A DNA stretch of 64,000 nt from Ignavibacteriales bacterium (GTDB taxonomy: Bacteria; Bacteroidota; Ignavibacteria; UBA10030). Every line of letters starts with the position of its first letter. The first letter of the stretch is position 1. The notes below the pieces were generated by a model. It ran no database searches and was not told the origin of the DNA. It worked only from the letters and a program-made list of their open reading frames with translations. Both the position numbers and the translations under genes were made by a program. Positions 11,103 to 17,922 of this stretch are shown here, in pieces. The DNA is taken from NCBI GenBank assembly GCA_026390595.1, contig JAPLFQ010000005.1:124001-188000 (forward strand). The letters run 5' to 3'.

Positions 11103-11561
11103 TTGGCAAAAGATCTCGCTACTCTAAACCATCCTCCCATTACGGCACGAGAACGGAAGTTCTCACGTCTTCTGCTTCTTTTTGAAGACCTTGTAAAGGT
11201 GCCCGTTTTTGGTTGTCAACACTGCGGCGAGTGCGTGCTCTCGTCGACTGCTTTTATCTGCAGCCAGCGATGCCCGAAGCGGCTCCGCAATGGACCGTGC
11301 GGCGGAACCGGCGAGGATGGATCGTGCGAAGTGTATCCCGAGCGAACGTGCGTATGGTACAAGATATATTTTCGGTCACGATTCTTAAGCCGTATGAGCT
11401 TGCTCTACAAAATTAGCAAGATCCATAATTGGAATCTTGAAGGCACATCGTCGTGGCTGAATGTTTGGAGAAAACGAATTGATGCTCCAATCTGGCTTGT
11501 TCGTCATGACAAACAAAAAGTGAAGGAACTGATCTCCGATGACGTTGAAAGAAAAGATTGA
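11103..11561 (+). CDS. metV: MetV-like protein, methylene-tetrahydrofolate reductase C-terminal domain family
   Basis: A 152-residue zinc or iron-sulfur protein of the MTHFR_C family. The cysteine pattern is CQHCGEC (about 38-44), CSQRCPK, NGPCGG and C-V-YPERTCVW, typical of MetV, the partner subunit of the MetF-like subunit in anaerobe-type methylene-H4folate reductases. TTG at 11103 is the only suitable start I find; there is no strong ribosome site, so start confidence is low. Its end overlaps metF by 23 nt, which implies translational coupling and a MetFV complex. In such complexes MetV bridges electron donors to the FAD of MetF. A 120 nt gap separates it from the methyltransferase. Confidence 0.85.
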   Translation: MAKDLATLNHPPITARERKFSRLLLLFEDLVKVPVFGCQHCGECVLSSTAFICSQRCPKRLRNGPCGGTGEDGSCEVYPERTCVWYKIYFRSRFLSRMSLLYKISKIHNWNLEGTSSWLNVWRKRIDAPIWLVRHDKQKVKELISDDVERKD

Positions 11562-12435
11562 CTCGAACCAGTTTGTTGTATGCGGAGAAATCGGCCCGCC
11601 GCAAAGCTGCGATGGCGACGTCATCCGGAACAAATCAAAGCACTTCAAGGGCTTCGTGGATGCGGTGAATATCACCGACAACCAGAAAGCTGTCGCCAGG
11701 CTGTCGAGTATCGCTTCGGCAAAGATATTGCTTGAAGAGGGCGTTGAACCGATTATACAGATGACCTGCCGTGACCGCAACAGATTGGCGATTCAAAGCG
11801 ATCTCATGGGCGCCGCTGCGTTGGGCATCCGGAATGTGCTGTGCCTGACAGGCGACCATCAGAAATTTGGCGATCATCCCGAAGCAAAGGGGGTGTTTGA
11901 CCTCGATTCCATCCAGCTTGTTGCCACCGTTTCCGCGATGAACAAGGGGTTCTTGCTTTCCGGCCATGAAATGAAGAAAGCCCCTGCATTTCTTATCGGC
12001 GCGGCAGCGAATCCTTTTGCCGAGCCGTTCGAAATGCGCTTGATCCGCCTGTATAAAAAGATTGAGGCCGGGGCGCATTTTATTCAAACACAGCCCGTGT
12101 TTGACCTTGAACTTTTCGCCAAATGGATGGAACGAGTCGTCGAAATGGGTCTTCATGAGAGAACGGCAATTCTCGCCGGCGTTCTGCCTGTAAAAACAGC
12201 AAAAACGTTACTGTGGATGAAGCAAGAAGTGCCCGGCATCAGGATCCAAGACAAGTATGTTCAGCGAATGCACCAGGCGCGCGATCCCGAAGAAGAGGGC
12301 GTTAAAATCGCCGTTGAGACTATTCAAACGCTAAGACAAATGACGGGGGTCCGGGGTATTCATCTCATGCCGGCGATGTGGGAAAGTATTGTTCCGACGA
12401 TCATAAAAGAAGCGAAACTTGATGTAACAAACTAG
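11539..12435 (+). CDS. metF: Methylenetetrahydrofolate reductase
   Basis: A 298-residue FAD-dependent TIM-barrel enzyme interconverting 5,10-methylene- and 5-methyl-tetrahydrofolate. Recognisable elements are the VVCGEIGPP start (catalytic Glu region), QMTCRDRN (about 74-81), NVLCLTGDH, GAAANPF and FIQTQPVFD. It starts at ATG 11539 inside the metV reading frame. With metV upstream and the corrinoid protein 11 nt downstream this is one operon. Direction (methyl synthesis for methionine, or oxidation of incoming methyl groups) cannot be decided from the sequence, though coupling to a stand-alone corrinoid protein is more typical of methyl-group utilisation or acetyl-CoA pathway variants. Confidence 0.92.
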   Translation: MTLKEKIDSNQFVVCGEIGPPQSCDGDVIRNKSKHFKGFVDAVNITDNQKAVARLSSIASAKILLEEGVEPIIQMTCRDRNRLAIQSDLMGAAALGIRNVLCLTGDHQKFGDHPEAKGVFDLDSIQLVATVSAMNKGFLLSGHEMKKAPAFLIGAAANPFAEPFEMRLIRLYKKIEAGAHFIQTQPVFDLELFAKWMERVVEMGLHERTAILAGVLPVKTAKTLLWMKQEVPGIRIQDKYVQRMHQARDPEEEGVKIAVETIQTLRQMTGVRGIHLMPAMWESIVPTIIKEAKLDVTN

Positions 12436-12446
12436 GGAGAAGGATC

Positions 12447-13112
12447 ATGCAAGAAATTGTTGACAAAATTGCTCTGTGCGTTGCTCGAGGCAAAATATCC
12501 AAGTCATTCTGGTATCCACCTGACATGAAAGATCAGGATGGCGCCGATGAAATCGCTGCAGACGCGCTGAAGAACGGGGTTCAACCGATCGATTTGCTGG
12601 AAGGTTGTATGTTGGGAATGGAGCGGGTTGGAAAAGAGTTCAGCGATGGGACCGCGTTTGTGACAAATCTCATTGTATCTGCCGAAGCAATGAACGCTGT
12701 CATGAAACATATCAAGCCGTTTCTGGAATCCGGCGAGGTGAAGCGCAAAGGCAAGTTTGTCATCGGCACCGTTGCCGGCGATATGCACGACATCGGAAAG
12801 AATCTTGTGTCCATGATTATCAAAGGCGGCGGATTTGAAGTGATCGATCTCGGCGTTGATGTGCCGACCAATAAGTTTCTGGACGCAATCGCTCAAAACC
12901 CCGGCTGCTTTGTCGGGCTTTCCGCCTTGCTGACGACAACAAAGCCCAACATGGAAAACAGCGTGAAGGCAATTCGGAAGGCTTATCCTGACACAAAGAT
13001 ACTGATCGGCGGCGCCCCTATTACACAAGATTTTTGCGCTCACATTGGCGCTGATTTCTATTCGCCAAATCCACAGGGGGCGGTCGACTATTTGAATAAG
13101 AGCGTGTCGTAG
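12447..13112 (+). CDS. Corrinoid (B12-binding) methyl carrier protein
   Basis: A 221-residue methyltransferase corrinoid protein. Residues 1-95 are the helical cap domain (EGCMLGMERVGKEFSDGTAF). Residues 100-221 are the B12-binding Rossmann domain with GDMHDIG (111-117; H114 is the expected lower axial cobalt ligand), GLSALLT and GGAPITQDF. GGGAGAAGG ribosome site 4-12 nt before ATG 12447. Proteins of this family (MtaC/MtbC/MtvC type) receive methyl groups from a substrate-specific methyltransferase and hand them to a pterin methyltransferase. The latter is present at 10109-10981, but neither a substrate methyltransferase nor a reductive activator lies nearby. It is the last gene of the operon. 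Confidence 0.92.
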   Translation: MQEIVDKIALCVARGKISKSFWYPPDMKDQDGADEIAADALKNGVQPIDLLEGCMLGMERVGKEFSDGTAFVTNLIVSAEAMNAVMKHIKPFLESGEVKRKGKFVIGTVAGDMHDIGKNLVSMIIKGGGFEVIDLGVDVPTNKFLDAIAQNPGCFVGLSALLTTTKPNMENSVKAIRKAYPDTKILIGGAPITQDFCAHIGADFYSPNPQGAVDYLNKSVS

Positions 13113-13124
13113 TGTCTGGATGGT

Positions 13125-13240
13125 GAGCGGTCAGCCGTCGGCAGTCAGCTATCAACTAAGAAATGCGCGCTGATTGCTGTTAGCTATTGGCGGTTAGCCT
13201 TTGACTGGAAGCTAAAAGCTAATTGCCAATCGCCAGCTCC
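13125..13240. repeat. TAGC-word intergenic repeat, copy A2 (inverted pair)
   Basis: TTAGCTATTGGCGGTTAGC and, inverted, GCTAAAAGCTAATTGCCAAT form the two arms of an imperfect hairpin. Flanking GGTCAGCCGTCGGCAGTCAGCT is related in style. It fills nearly the whole gap between the corrinoid protein and the convergent PhyH gene. Confidence 0.65.
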
Positions 13241-13257
13241 ACTCCATGACCTCGGCA

Positions 13258-14085
13258 CTATTGTACTAACCCCAGCTTCTTCTCTGCCTCCACGCCCGCT
13301 TCTTCCACACTGATGTGCTTTCTGTCCAGTCGGCCGAATTCCTGTGTTGGCACAATTCCAACCGGGTTGTGCCTGTAGGTGTCGACGCCGCGACAGAGAT
13401 ACGTTTTGAAGTACGGATTGACAGAGAGGTCGCATCTGACGATGGTGCTCGAGTAGCGGATGGTCAGTCCGGCGCGGCGGCGGTCGGAGTTGTTGGCGGG
13501 GGAGCCGTGCACGAGTTTATCATCGTGCAAAGAAAACGCGCCGGCCCTCACTTTGAGCGACACCGCGAGGTCTTCACGATATTGCCCGCCTTCGCATTCG
13601 AGGGTAAGAACAGAATCTGTGCTTGACGAACGGGAGTGTTTGAGCAAGCCCACCTTGTGTGATCCCGGGATCACCTGCATCGCAGCGTTCTGCTCATCGA
13701 CATCTTCCAGCGCCAGCCACACCGTTGCGGAAATTTTGGGCTCGAGCGGCCAATAGTACGTGTCCTGGTGCCAGCCAACCGTCGAGTTGCTACGCGGCGG
13801 CTTGATGAAGAAGTTCGACCCCCAGAGATAGAAGTCGGGACCAAGGATGTCTTCAACGTAATCGAGAATCGCCGGGTTCGTGCAGACATCATAGAGGAAC
13901 CGGCTGCTCTCGTGCCACTCGCGGATCTCCTTGGAGTCCTCGCCCTGGCGAAGAAGCTTCATGAGCTCTTCGAGTCCTTTGTTGAGCCCGCTCACTTGTT
14001 GCGGCGTGAACACCGGCGGCATACCAAAAATGTAGCCGTTGGTTGCGTAAAATTTTTGTTGGTCCTCTGTAAGGCGCTTGCCCAT
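13258..14085 (-). CDS. Phytanoyl-CoA dioxygenase (PhyH) family oxygenase
   Basis: A 275-residue Fe(II)/2-oxoglutarate-dependent dioxygenase. ATG 14085 has AAGGA 7 nt upstream. The iron triad is visible: H106-x-D108 in GWHQDTYYW, and H193 in KLVHGSPANN, followed by an arginine-rich strand (DRRRAGLTIRYSS) expected to bind the 2-oxoglutarate carboxylate. PhyH enzymes hydroxylate varied small molecules such as fatty acyl-CoAs, ectoine and secondary metabolites, and the substrate cannot be told here. There is no signal peptide, so it is cytoplasmic. It needs oxygen, which contrasts with the anaerobe-style one-carbon cluster beside it. It stands alone between repeat-filled gaps. Confidence 0.9.
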   Translation of the reverse strand: MGKRLTEDQQKFYATNGYIFGMPPVFTPQQVSGLNKGLEELMKLLRQGEDSKEIREWHESSRFLYDVCTNPAILDYVEDILGPDFYLWGSNFFIKPPRSNSTVGWHQDTYYWPLEPKISATVWLALEDVDEQNAAMQVIPGSHKVGLLKHSRSSSTDSVLTLECEGGQYREDLAVSLKVRAGAFSLHDDKLVHGSPANNSDRRRAGLTIRYSSTIVRCDLSVNPYFKTYLCRGVDTYRHNPVGIVPTQEFGRLDRKHISVEEAGVEAEKKLGLVQ

Positions 14086-14097
14086 GGGTGTTCCTTT

Positions 14098-14260
14098 GAT
14101 TGTCGATTTCCGATTGTCGATGAAAGATTGTTGGTTGGCCGTGCTTCGTCTACCCGTTAGCTCTTGTGAATCTCTCGGGCAGGCTCTCACGATGGGTTCT
14201 CGATTCTCAAGTGTACATTATCAACTGTCCATTGACAGTTGATAATTGACAATTATTTCT
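14098..14260. repeat. GATTGTCGATT and TCAATTGTC word repeats
   Basis: GATTGTCGATTTCCGATTG at 14098 shares the 14-mer GATTGTCGATTTCC with 31847-31860. At 14217-14258 TTATCAACTGTCCATTGACA is followed by GTTGATAATTGACAATT, giving an inverted repeat. Both lie in the 14086-14554 gap. Confidence 0.5.
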
Positions 14261-14453
14261 TCTTTCCTTTTTCTTCCTTCGCGGTCGGCGGAGCTGGTGC
14301 CGGCATGTCTGTGTTGGCGGGTTATTCCGGGCTTCAAAGCCAAGAGAAGTGAATCAGACATTCGGGGAAGAACGAAGCTCTTAGCCCTGCTGATTTCAAA
14401 CGCAGAGGAGGGCGAGGGAGTTCCGGTGTGCGGCGGTTGCAATCAGGCACCGG

Positions 14454-14550
14454 TATTTAGCGATCAGCGATGAGCGGTTGGCTGAGTTCTCCATGTGCCA
14501 GGCAAGAACCGGCCCACAGCTGACAGCTGATTGCTGACCGCTGATTGCTT
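14454..14550. repeat. AGCTGA-word intergenic repeat, copy A3 (variant)
   Basis: ATTTAGCGATCAGCGATGAG at the left end and CAGCTGACAGCTGATTGCTG then ACCGCTGATTGC at the right. It is a variant of the TAGC-word family. Between this and the repeats further left, 14261-14453 shows no gene I can support. Confidence 0.5.
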
Positions 14551-14554
14551 CCGT

Positions 14555-15898
14555 CTAGCCCTTATACACCTTTCCCCCTTTCATCACAAACTTCACATCC
14601 CGGCAGGTCTTGATATCCTGCGTCGGGTCTCCCTTCACCGCGATCAGGTCGGCATAGAGATTGGGGCGTACGCGTCCGATCTGATTCTCCATGCGGATGA
14701 TCTTCGCGTTCACAGACGTTGCAGCTATGAGCGCTTGCGATGTGGTCATGCCGCCTCGGACCAGCCATTCGAGCTCGCGGTAATTTGTTCCGTGAGCAAA
14801 GACGCCCACATCGCTTCCGAGTCCGATGGTGACGCCGGCGTCCAGTGCGAGCTTGAAGGCGCGCAGTGCTAGTTTCATACCCGGCGATAACGGTCCGCCC
14901 GCTTTGAATCCGTCGAAGTATTCTCCATAGGCTTCTTCTGCGGTCAGCGTAGGGAGAAAGGCTACATTGTGCTGAGCCATGAGTTTGAACACTTCTTCCG
15001 TGCCGCCATAGCCGTGCTCGATTGAATCAACTCCAGCCATGATCGAGCGGCGCATGCCCTCAGGTGTCGTCGCATGAGACGAGACCGGCCTTCCGGCAGA
15101 CCGCGCTTCTGCCACGAGAGTTTTCAGTTCTTCTTCGCTGAACGTCGGAACCGTCCCGCTGACACCATGCCTATAGTCTGCGTACACTTTCACCCAGTCG
15201 GCTCCGCCGCCAATCTGCTGGCGTACCGCCTTGATCATCTCTGCCTGTCCGCTGACCTCCTGGCCTCCCTTGGGCAGTTCCACTTCCGGCGCGAACCCTG
15301 CCGGACCAGGTCCGTAGCTCGCGGTCGCGACAATTGCGCGCGTGGCAACAAGCAGTCGTGGACCAGGGATTATTCCTTCGTTAATTGCTCGCTGCAGGGA
15401 AACATCCGCGTAGCCCGCCCCTTCCGTGCCAAGATCTCGCAGCAGCGTGAATCCGGACATCAGGGTCTTCTCGCATTGTTTCACCGCCTCAATGGTACGA
15501 TAGGCGAACGGTTCTTTCAGCACCTGGTCGTTCCAGAGTGTCTCGTTGTAAGGATGCAGCAGGATGTGAGAGTGGATGTCCATCAGGCCCGGGAGCAATG
15601 TTGTTCCGGCCAGGTCGATCGTTTTTGCGCCAGAGGGCACCTGAACCTGCGACGGGGGACCAACCGCCACAATCTTTTCTCCACGAATCAGAACCACCCA
15701 CCCTTCGTGGATCTTGCCGTCTTCGGCATCGAACACGCGCGCGGGCTTAAGAAGTTGATCGCCTCCTTTTTCCGCTGGCGCTTCCTGGCTTCGTTCAGCC
15801 GCATTGAGGAAGTTGGGGAGCATTGAAACGAGCAACGTTCCTGTACCCGACAAGACGCTTCGCTGGAGAAATCTGCGACGACCAATTTGATTTTCCAT
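14555..15898 (-). CDS. Tat-exported amidohydrolase, imidazolonepropionase/prolidase-like
   Basis: A 447-residue metal-dependent amidohydrolase. A twin-arginine signal (GRRRFLQ at 6-12, then a hydrophobic stretch to about 33) predicts export folded with its metals. MDIHSH (106-111) carries the first metal pair H109/H111. Further ligands are in SSHATTPEG, DSIEHGYGG and GLGSDVGVFAHG. The sequence resembles secreted imidazolonepropionase-like enzymes that include Xaa-Pro dipeptidases and lactonase-like hydrolases, so the substrate is probably a small amide or cyclic amide, not defined here. It starts at ATG 15898 and is monocistronic by context. Confidence 0.88.
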   Translation of the reverse strand: MENQIGRRRFLQRSVLSGTGTLLVSMLPNFLNAAERSQEAPAEKGGDQLLKPARVFDAEDGKIHEGWVVLIRGEKIVAVGPPSQVQVPSGAKTIDLAGTTLLPGLMDIHSHILLHPYNETLWNDQVLKEPFAYRTIEAVKQCEKTLMSGFTLLRDLGTEGAGYADVSLQRAINEGIIPGPRLLVATRAIVATASYGPGPAGFAPEVELPKGGQEVSGQAEMIKAVRQQIGGGADWVKVYADYRHGVSGTVPTFSEEELKTLVAEARSAGRPVSSHATTPEGMRRSIMAGVDSIEHGYGGTEEVFKLMAQHNVAFLPTLTAEEAYGEYFDGFKAGGPLSPGMKLALRAFKLALDAGVTIGLGSDVGVFAHGTNYRELEWLVRGGMTTSQALIAATSVNAKIIRMENQIGRVRPNLYADLIAVKGDPTQDIKTCRDVKFVMKGGKVYKG

Positions 15899-15922
15899 GG
15901 TGTACCTCCGACAGGTTCAAAA

Positions 15923-16003
15923 GAACTCTCACGCAAGGTCGCCAAGGAACAGAAGAACATCCCTCGAATCTCTTGCAGGTCTTTGCAGCTTTGCGTGAAA
16001 CTA
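15923..16003. repeat. ACGCAAGG/TTTGCGTGA inverted word repeat
   Basis: TCTCACGCAAGGTCGCCAAGG (15929-15949) faces TCTTGCAGGTCTTTGCAGC then TTTGCGTGA (about 15971-15999). The outer ends CTCACGCAA/TTTGCGTGA are inverted copies. This is the 'CACGCAAAGGCGCAAAG' word style common in intergenic DNA of several environmental phyla (from memory). No gene lies between 15899 and 16177. Confidence 0.5.
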
Positions 16004-16177
16004 CGGCTTGGACGAAGATAGAAAGATAATTGACATTGATGCAAGCTTGGGGTACGTTTGAAAAACAATACTTCTTGATTCGTTGATCGATATTCGGTAT
16101 TTGAAATTCAATCGGACAAGAATAGTCGTTCATGGGAATTGCCAATATCAAATATTCAAATTCAACGTCCCGCAAAC

Positions 16178-16795
16178 ATGCCGGAAAAACCCCGCAAACC
16201 TGCCCAGATCAAGCCAACGTTTTTCGCCACCCCCGCATTGTTTCGGCAATGGCTCACGAAGAACCATGTGTCAGGGAAAGAATTCTGGGTTGGATTTCAC
16301 AAAAAAGGCACCGCCAAGCCGAGCATTACCTGGCCCGAGTCGGTGGATCAGGCTCTCTGCTTCGGCTGGATTGACGGGCTGAGAAAGTCTTGCGACTCTG
16401 AGAGTTACATGATACGCTTCACCCCGCGCAAGTCTACGAGCACTTGGAGCGCGGTGAACACCAAACGCGCACAGGAGTTGATTCGGCTCGGGCTGATGCA
16501 ACCGGCCGGCAGGAAAGCGTTCGAGGGACGCGATCAGAAGAGGTCAGAATTGTACGCTTACGAGCAGAAAAGCGCTACGCTTGGAACCGCTTGTGAGAAA
16601 CAATTCCGCGCCAACAGGGACGCCTGGACATTCTTTCAATCCCAACCCCCATCGTACCGGAAAACAGCGACCTGGTGGGTGGTGAGTGCGAAACAGGAAG
16701 CGACGCGGCAGAGACGACTTGCCGCCTTGATCTCCGATTCAGCGGCCGGCAACCGGATCGCGCAGTTGCGGCCGGAGAAGAGCGGCGGAAAGTGA
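16178..16795 (+). CDS. YdeI/OmpD-associated family protein
   Basis: A 205-residue cytoplasmic protein of the YdeI family (COG4430 type). It has TFFATPALFRQWL near the start, EFWVGFHKKG, then the signature ITWPESVDQALCFGWIDG (about 52-69) and IRFTPRKSTSTWS. The C-terminus (FFQSQPPSYRKTATWWV) matches the family's second domain. ATG 16178 is preferred over the TTG at 16139 because the family begins just before the PxxFATP element. The biochemical role of the family is unsettled. The gene is followed 35 nt later by the C-GCAxxG-C-C gene, so the two may be co-transcribed. Confidence 0.88.
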   Translation: MPEKPRKPAQIKPTFFATPALFRQWLTKNHVSGKEFWVGFHKKGTAKPSITWPESVDQALCFGWIDGLRKSCDSESYMIRFTPRKSTSTWSAVNTKRAQELIRLGLMQPAGRKAFEGRDQKRSELYAYEQKSATLGTACEKQFRANRDAWTFFQSQPPSYRKTATWWVVSAKQEATRQRRLAALISDSAAGNRIAQLRPEKSGGK

Positions 16796-16830
16796 AGCAT
16801 TCACCCAGTCAATCGTATGCGGAACGACAT

Positions 16831-17298
16831 ATGAAATCAAGAGTAGACGATGCAACCGATCGGTTCAAAAGGGGATTCAATTGTGCACAGGCTGTCTTCT
16901 CAGCATACGCGCCACTCCTGGGGATCGAGGAGGCCGATGCATTGCGAATCTCGACGGGGTTCGGCGCTGGGATGGGCAGGCAGCAGGAAGTATGCGGCGC
17001 GGTAACGGGCGCTTTGATGGTCATTGGCTCGAAGCATGGAATGTCCGACGCCAGCGATGTCTCCGCCAAGGAAAGAACATACGCTGAGTTCAGAGAATTC
17101 ACGCGGTGTTTTCATCAACTCCATGGCTCAATCTCGCGCAGGGAATTGCTGGGGTGTGACATTAATACAGAAGAAGGGAAGAAGGACTATGCTGAGCGGA
17201 GACTTTCTGCAACAGTCTGCCTGCCCTGTGTTCAGAATGCGTGCAAACTCTTAGAAGAATCGGGTGTTCTGGAACAGGATTCTCGCTGGAAGCCATAA
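16831..17298 (+). CDS. C-GCAxxG-C-C family redox protein
   Basis: A 155-residue protein of the C_GCAxxG_C_C family. The named cysteines are visible: FNCAQAV near residue 18, EVCGAVTGAL (the CGAxxG element) near 57-66, RCFHQLHG...LLGCDI, and VCLPCVQNAC near the C-terminus. Family members are thought to bind a metal or do thiol redox chemistry and are frequent in anaerobes. ATG 16831 is used because the upstream extension has no similarity to the family and overlaps the end of the YdeI-like gene. There is no signal peptide. Confidence 0.88.
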   Translation: MKSRVDDATDRFKRGFNCAQAVFSAYAPLLGIEEADALRISTGFGAGMGRQQEVCGAVTGALMVIGSKHGMSDASDVSAKERTYAEFREFTRCFHQLHGSISRRELLGCDINTEEGKKDYAERRLSATVCLPCVQNACKLLEESGVLEQDSRWKP

Positions 17299-17384
17299 GA
17301 TCCATTCTTGCCAATCGAAAACAGTTGCTACTCTTCCGGCGTTTTTCCTTCCTTCGTCGTCCATCTTACGAAGACGGAGGAAGA

Positions 17385-17777
17385 ATGGTCTACTTATACG
17401 AGGAGTTGACGCGGAAAATTATTGGGTGCTTTTTCGAAGTATATAACTCGCTTGGGTAGGGTTTCTTGGAAAAAGTATACGAACGCGCACTGATGATTGA
17501 CCTGGCCGAGGAGGGATTGGCTGTTCAAAACCAGGCCCCGGTGGGTGTTCATTACAAAGATTTGCTCGTCGGAGAATATTTTGCGGACATCATCGTAGAG
17601 CATACGATTGTCCTTGAGCTCAAGGCGGCTGAATTTGTGGCGGAAGAACATGAATTGCAGCTGATCAACTACCTGAAAGCGACCGATCTTGAGGTTGGGA
17701 TTCTGTTGAACTTTGGGAAGAAGCCAGAGATCCGGCGGAAGATTTTCACCAATGACAGGAAGAGTTTGAACCGGTGA
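17385..17777 (+). pseudogene. GxxExxY family protein interrupted by an in-frame TAG
   Basis: ATG 17385 follows a strong ribosome site (GGAGG). The first 24 codons encode MVYLYEELTRKIIGCFFEVY followed by NSLG, the typical N-terminus of GxxExxY proteins. Codon 25 is TAG (17457-17459). The same frame then continues GFLEKVYERAL through ELKAAE and LINYLKATDLEVGILLNFG to the normal C-terminus at 17777. Family members have Y or P between LG and GFLE, and TAG is one base from TAT/TAC. So a single nonsense mutation, a sequencing error or amber readthrough explains the break. Function of the family is unknown; a nuclease-like fold has been suggested. A hairpin repeat starts 3 nt after the stop. Confidence 0.8.
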
Positions 17778-17779
17778 AT

Positions 17780-17865
17780 GGCACACAGATGAGACAGATG
17801 GTACAGATTTACACTGATTGATCAATCTGTGGTCATCGCGTGCTTTTTCCGTGTCATCAGTGTTC
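17780..17865. repeat. Intergenic hairpin repeat, 'CACAGATG' family, copy 2
   Basis: GGCACACAGATGAGACAGATG at the left and GTGCTTTTTCCGTGTCATCA at the right, with a GATTGATCAATC palindrome at the centre. It matches 29441-29527 in word order and spacing, and more loosely 790-888. It begins just past the GxxExxY stop and ends 57 nt before the GH106 start, so it should be transcribed into the GH106 leader. Confidence 0.7.
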
Positions 17866-17922
17866 AGCTTTTGCTGTGACTCTGCTTCTTTTTCCGCACG
17901 CCACCGAATGGGGAACCCCATC

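Noticed and set aside
14261-14453. Possible C-terminal gene remnant (minus strand, ending in a K/E/P-rich tail)
   Set aside because: One frame ends in PAPAPPTAKEEKGKKK, which looks protein-like, but it is interrupted by stops upstream and has no family. Too weak to call a pseudogene.
15074-15826. 250-codon plus-strand frame across the amidohydrolase
   Set aside because: Shadow of a gene with intact metal-binding motifs on the other strand.
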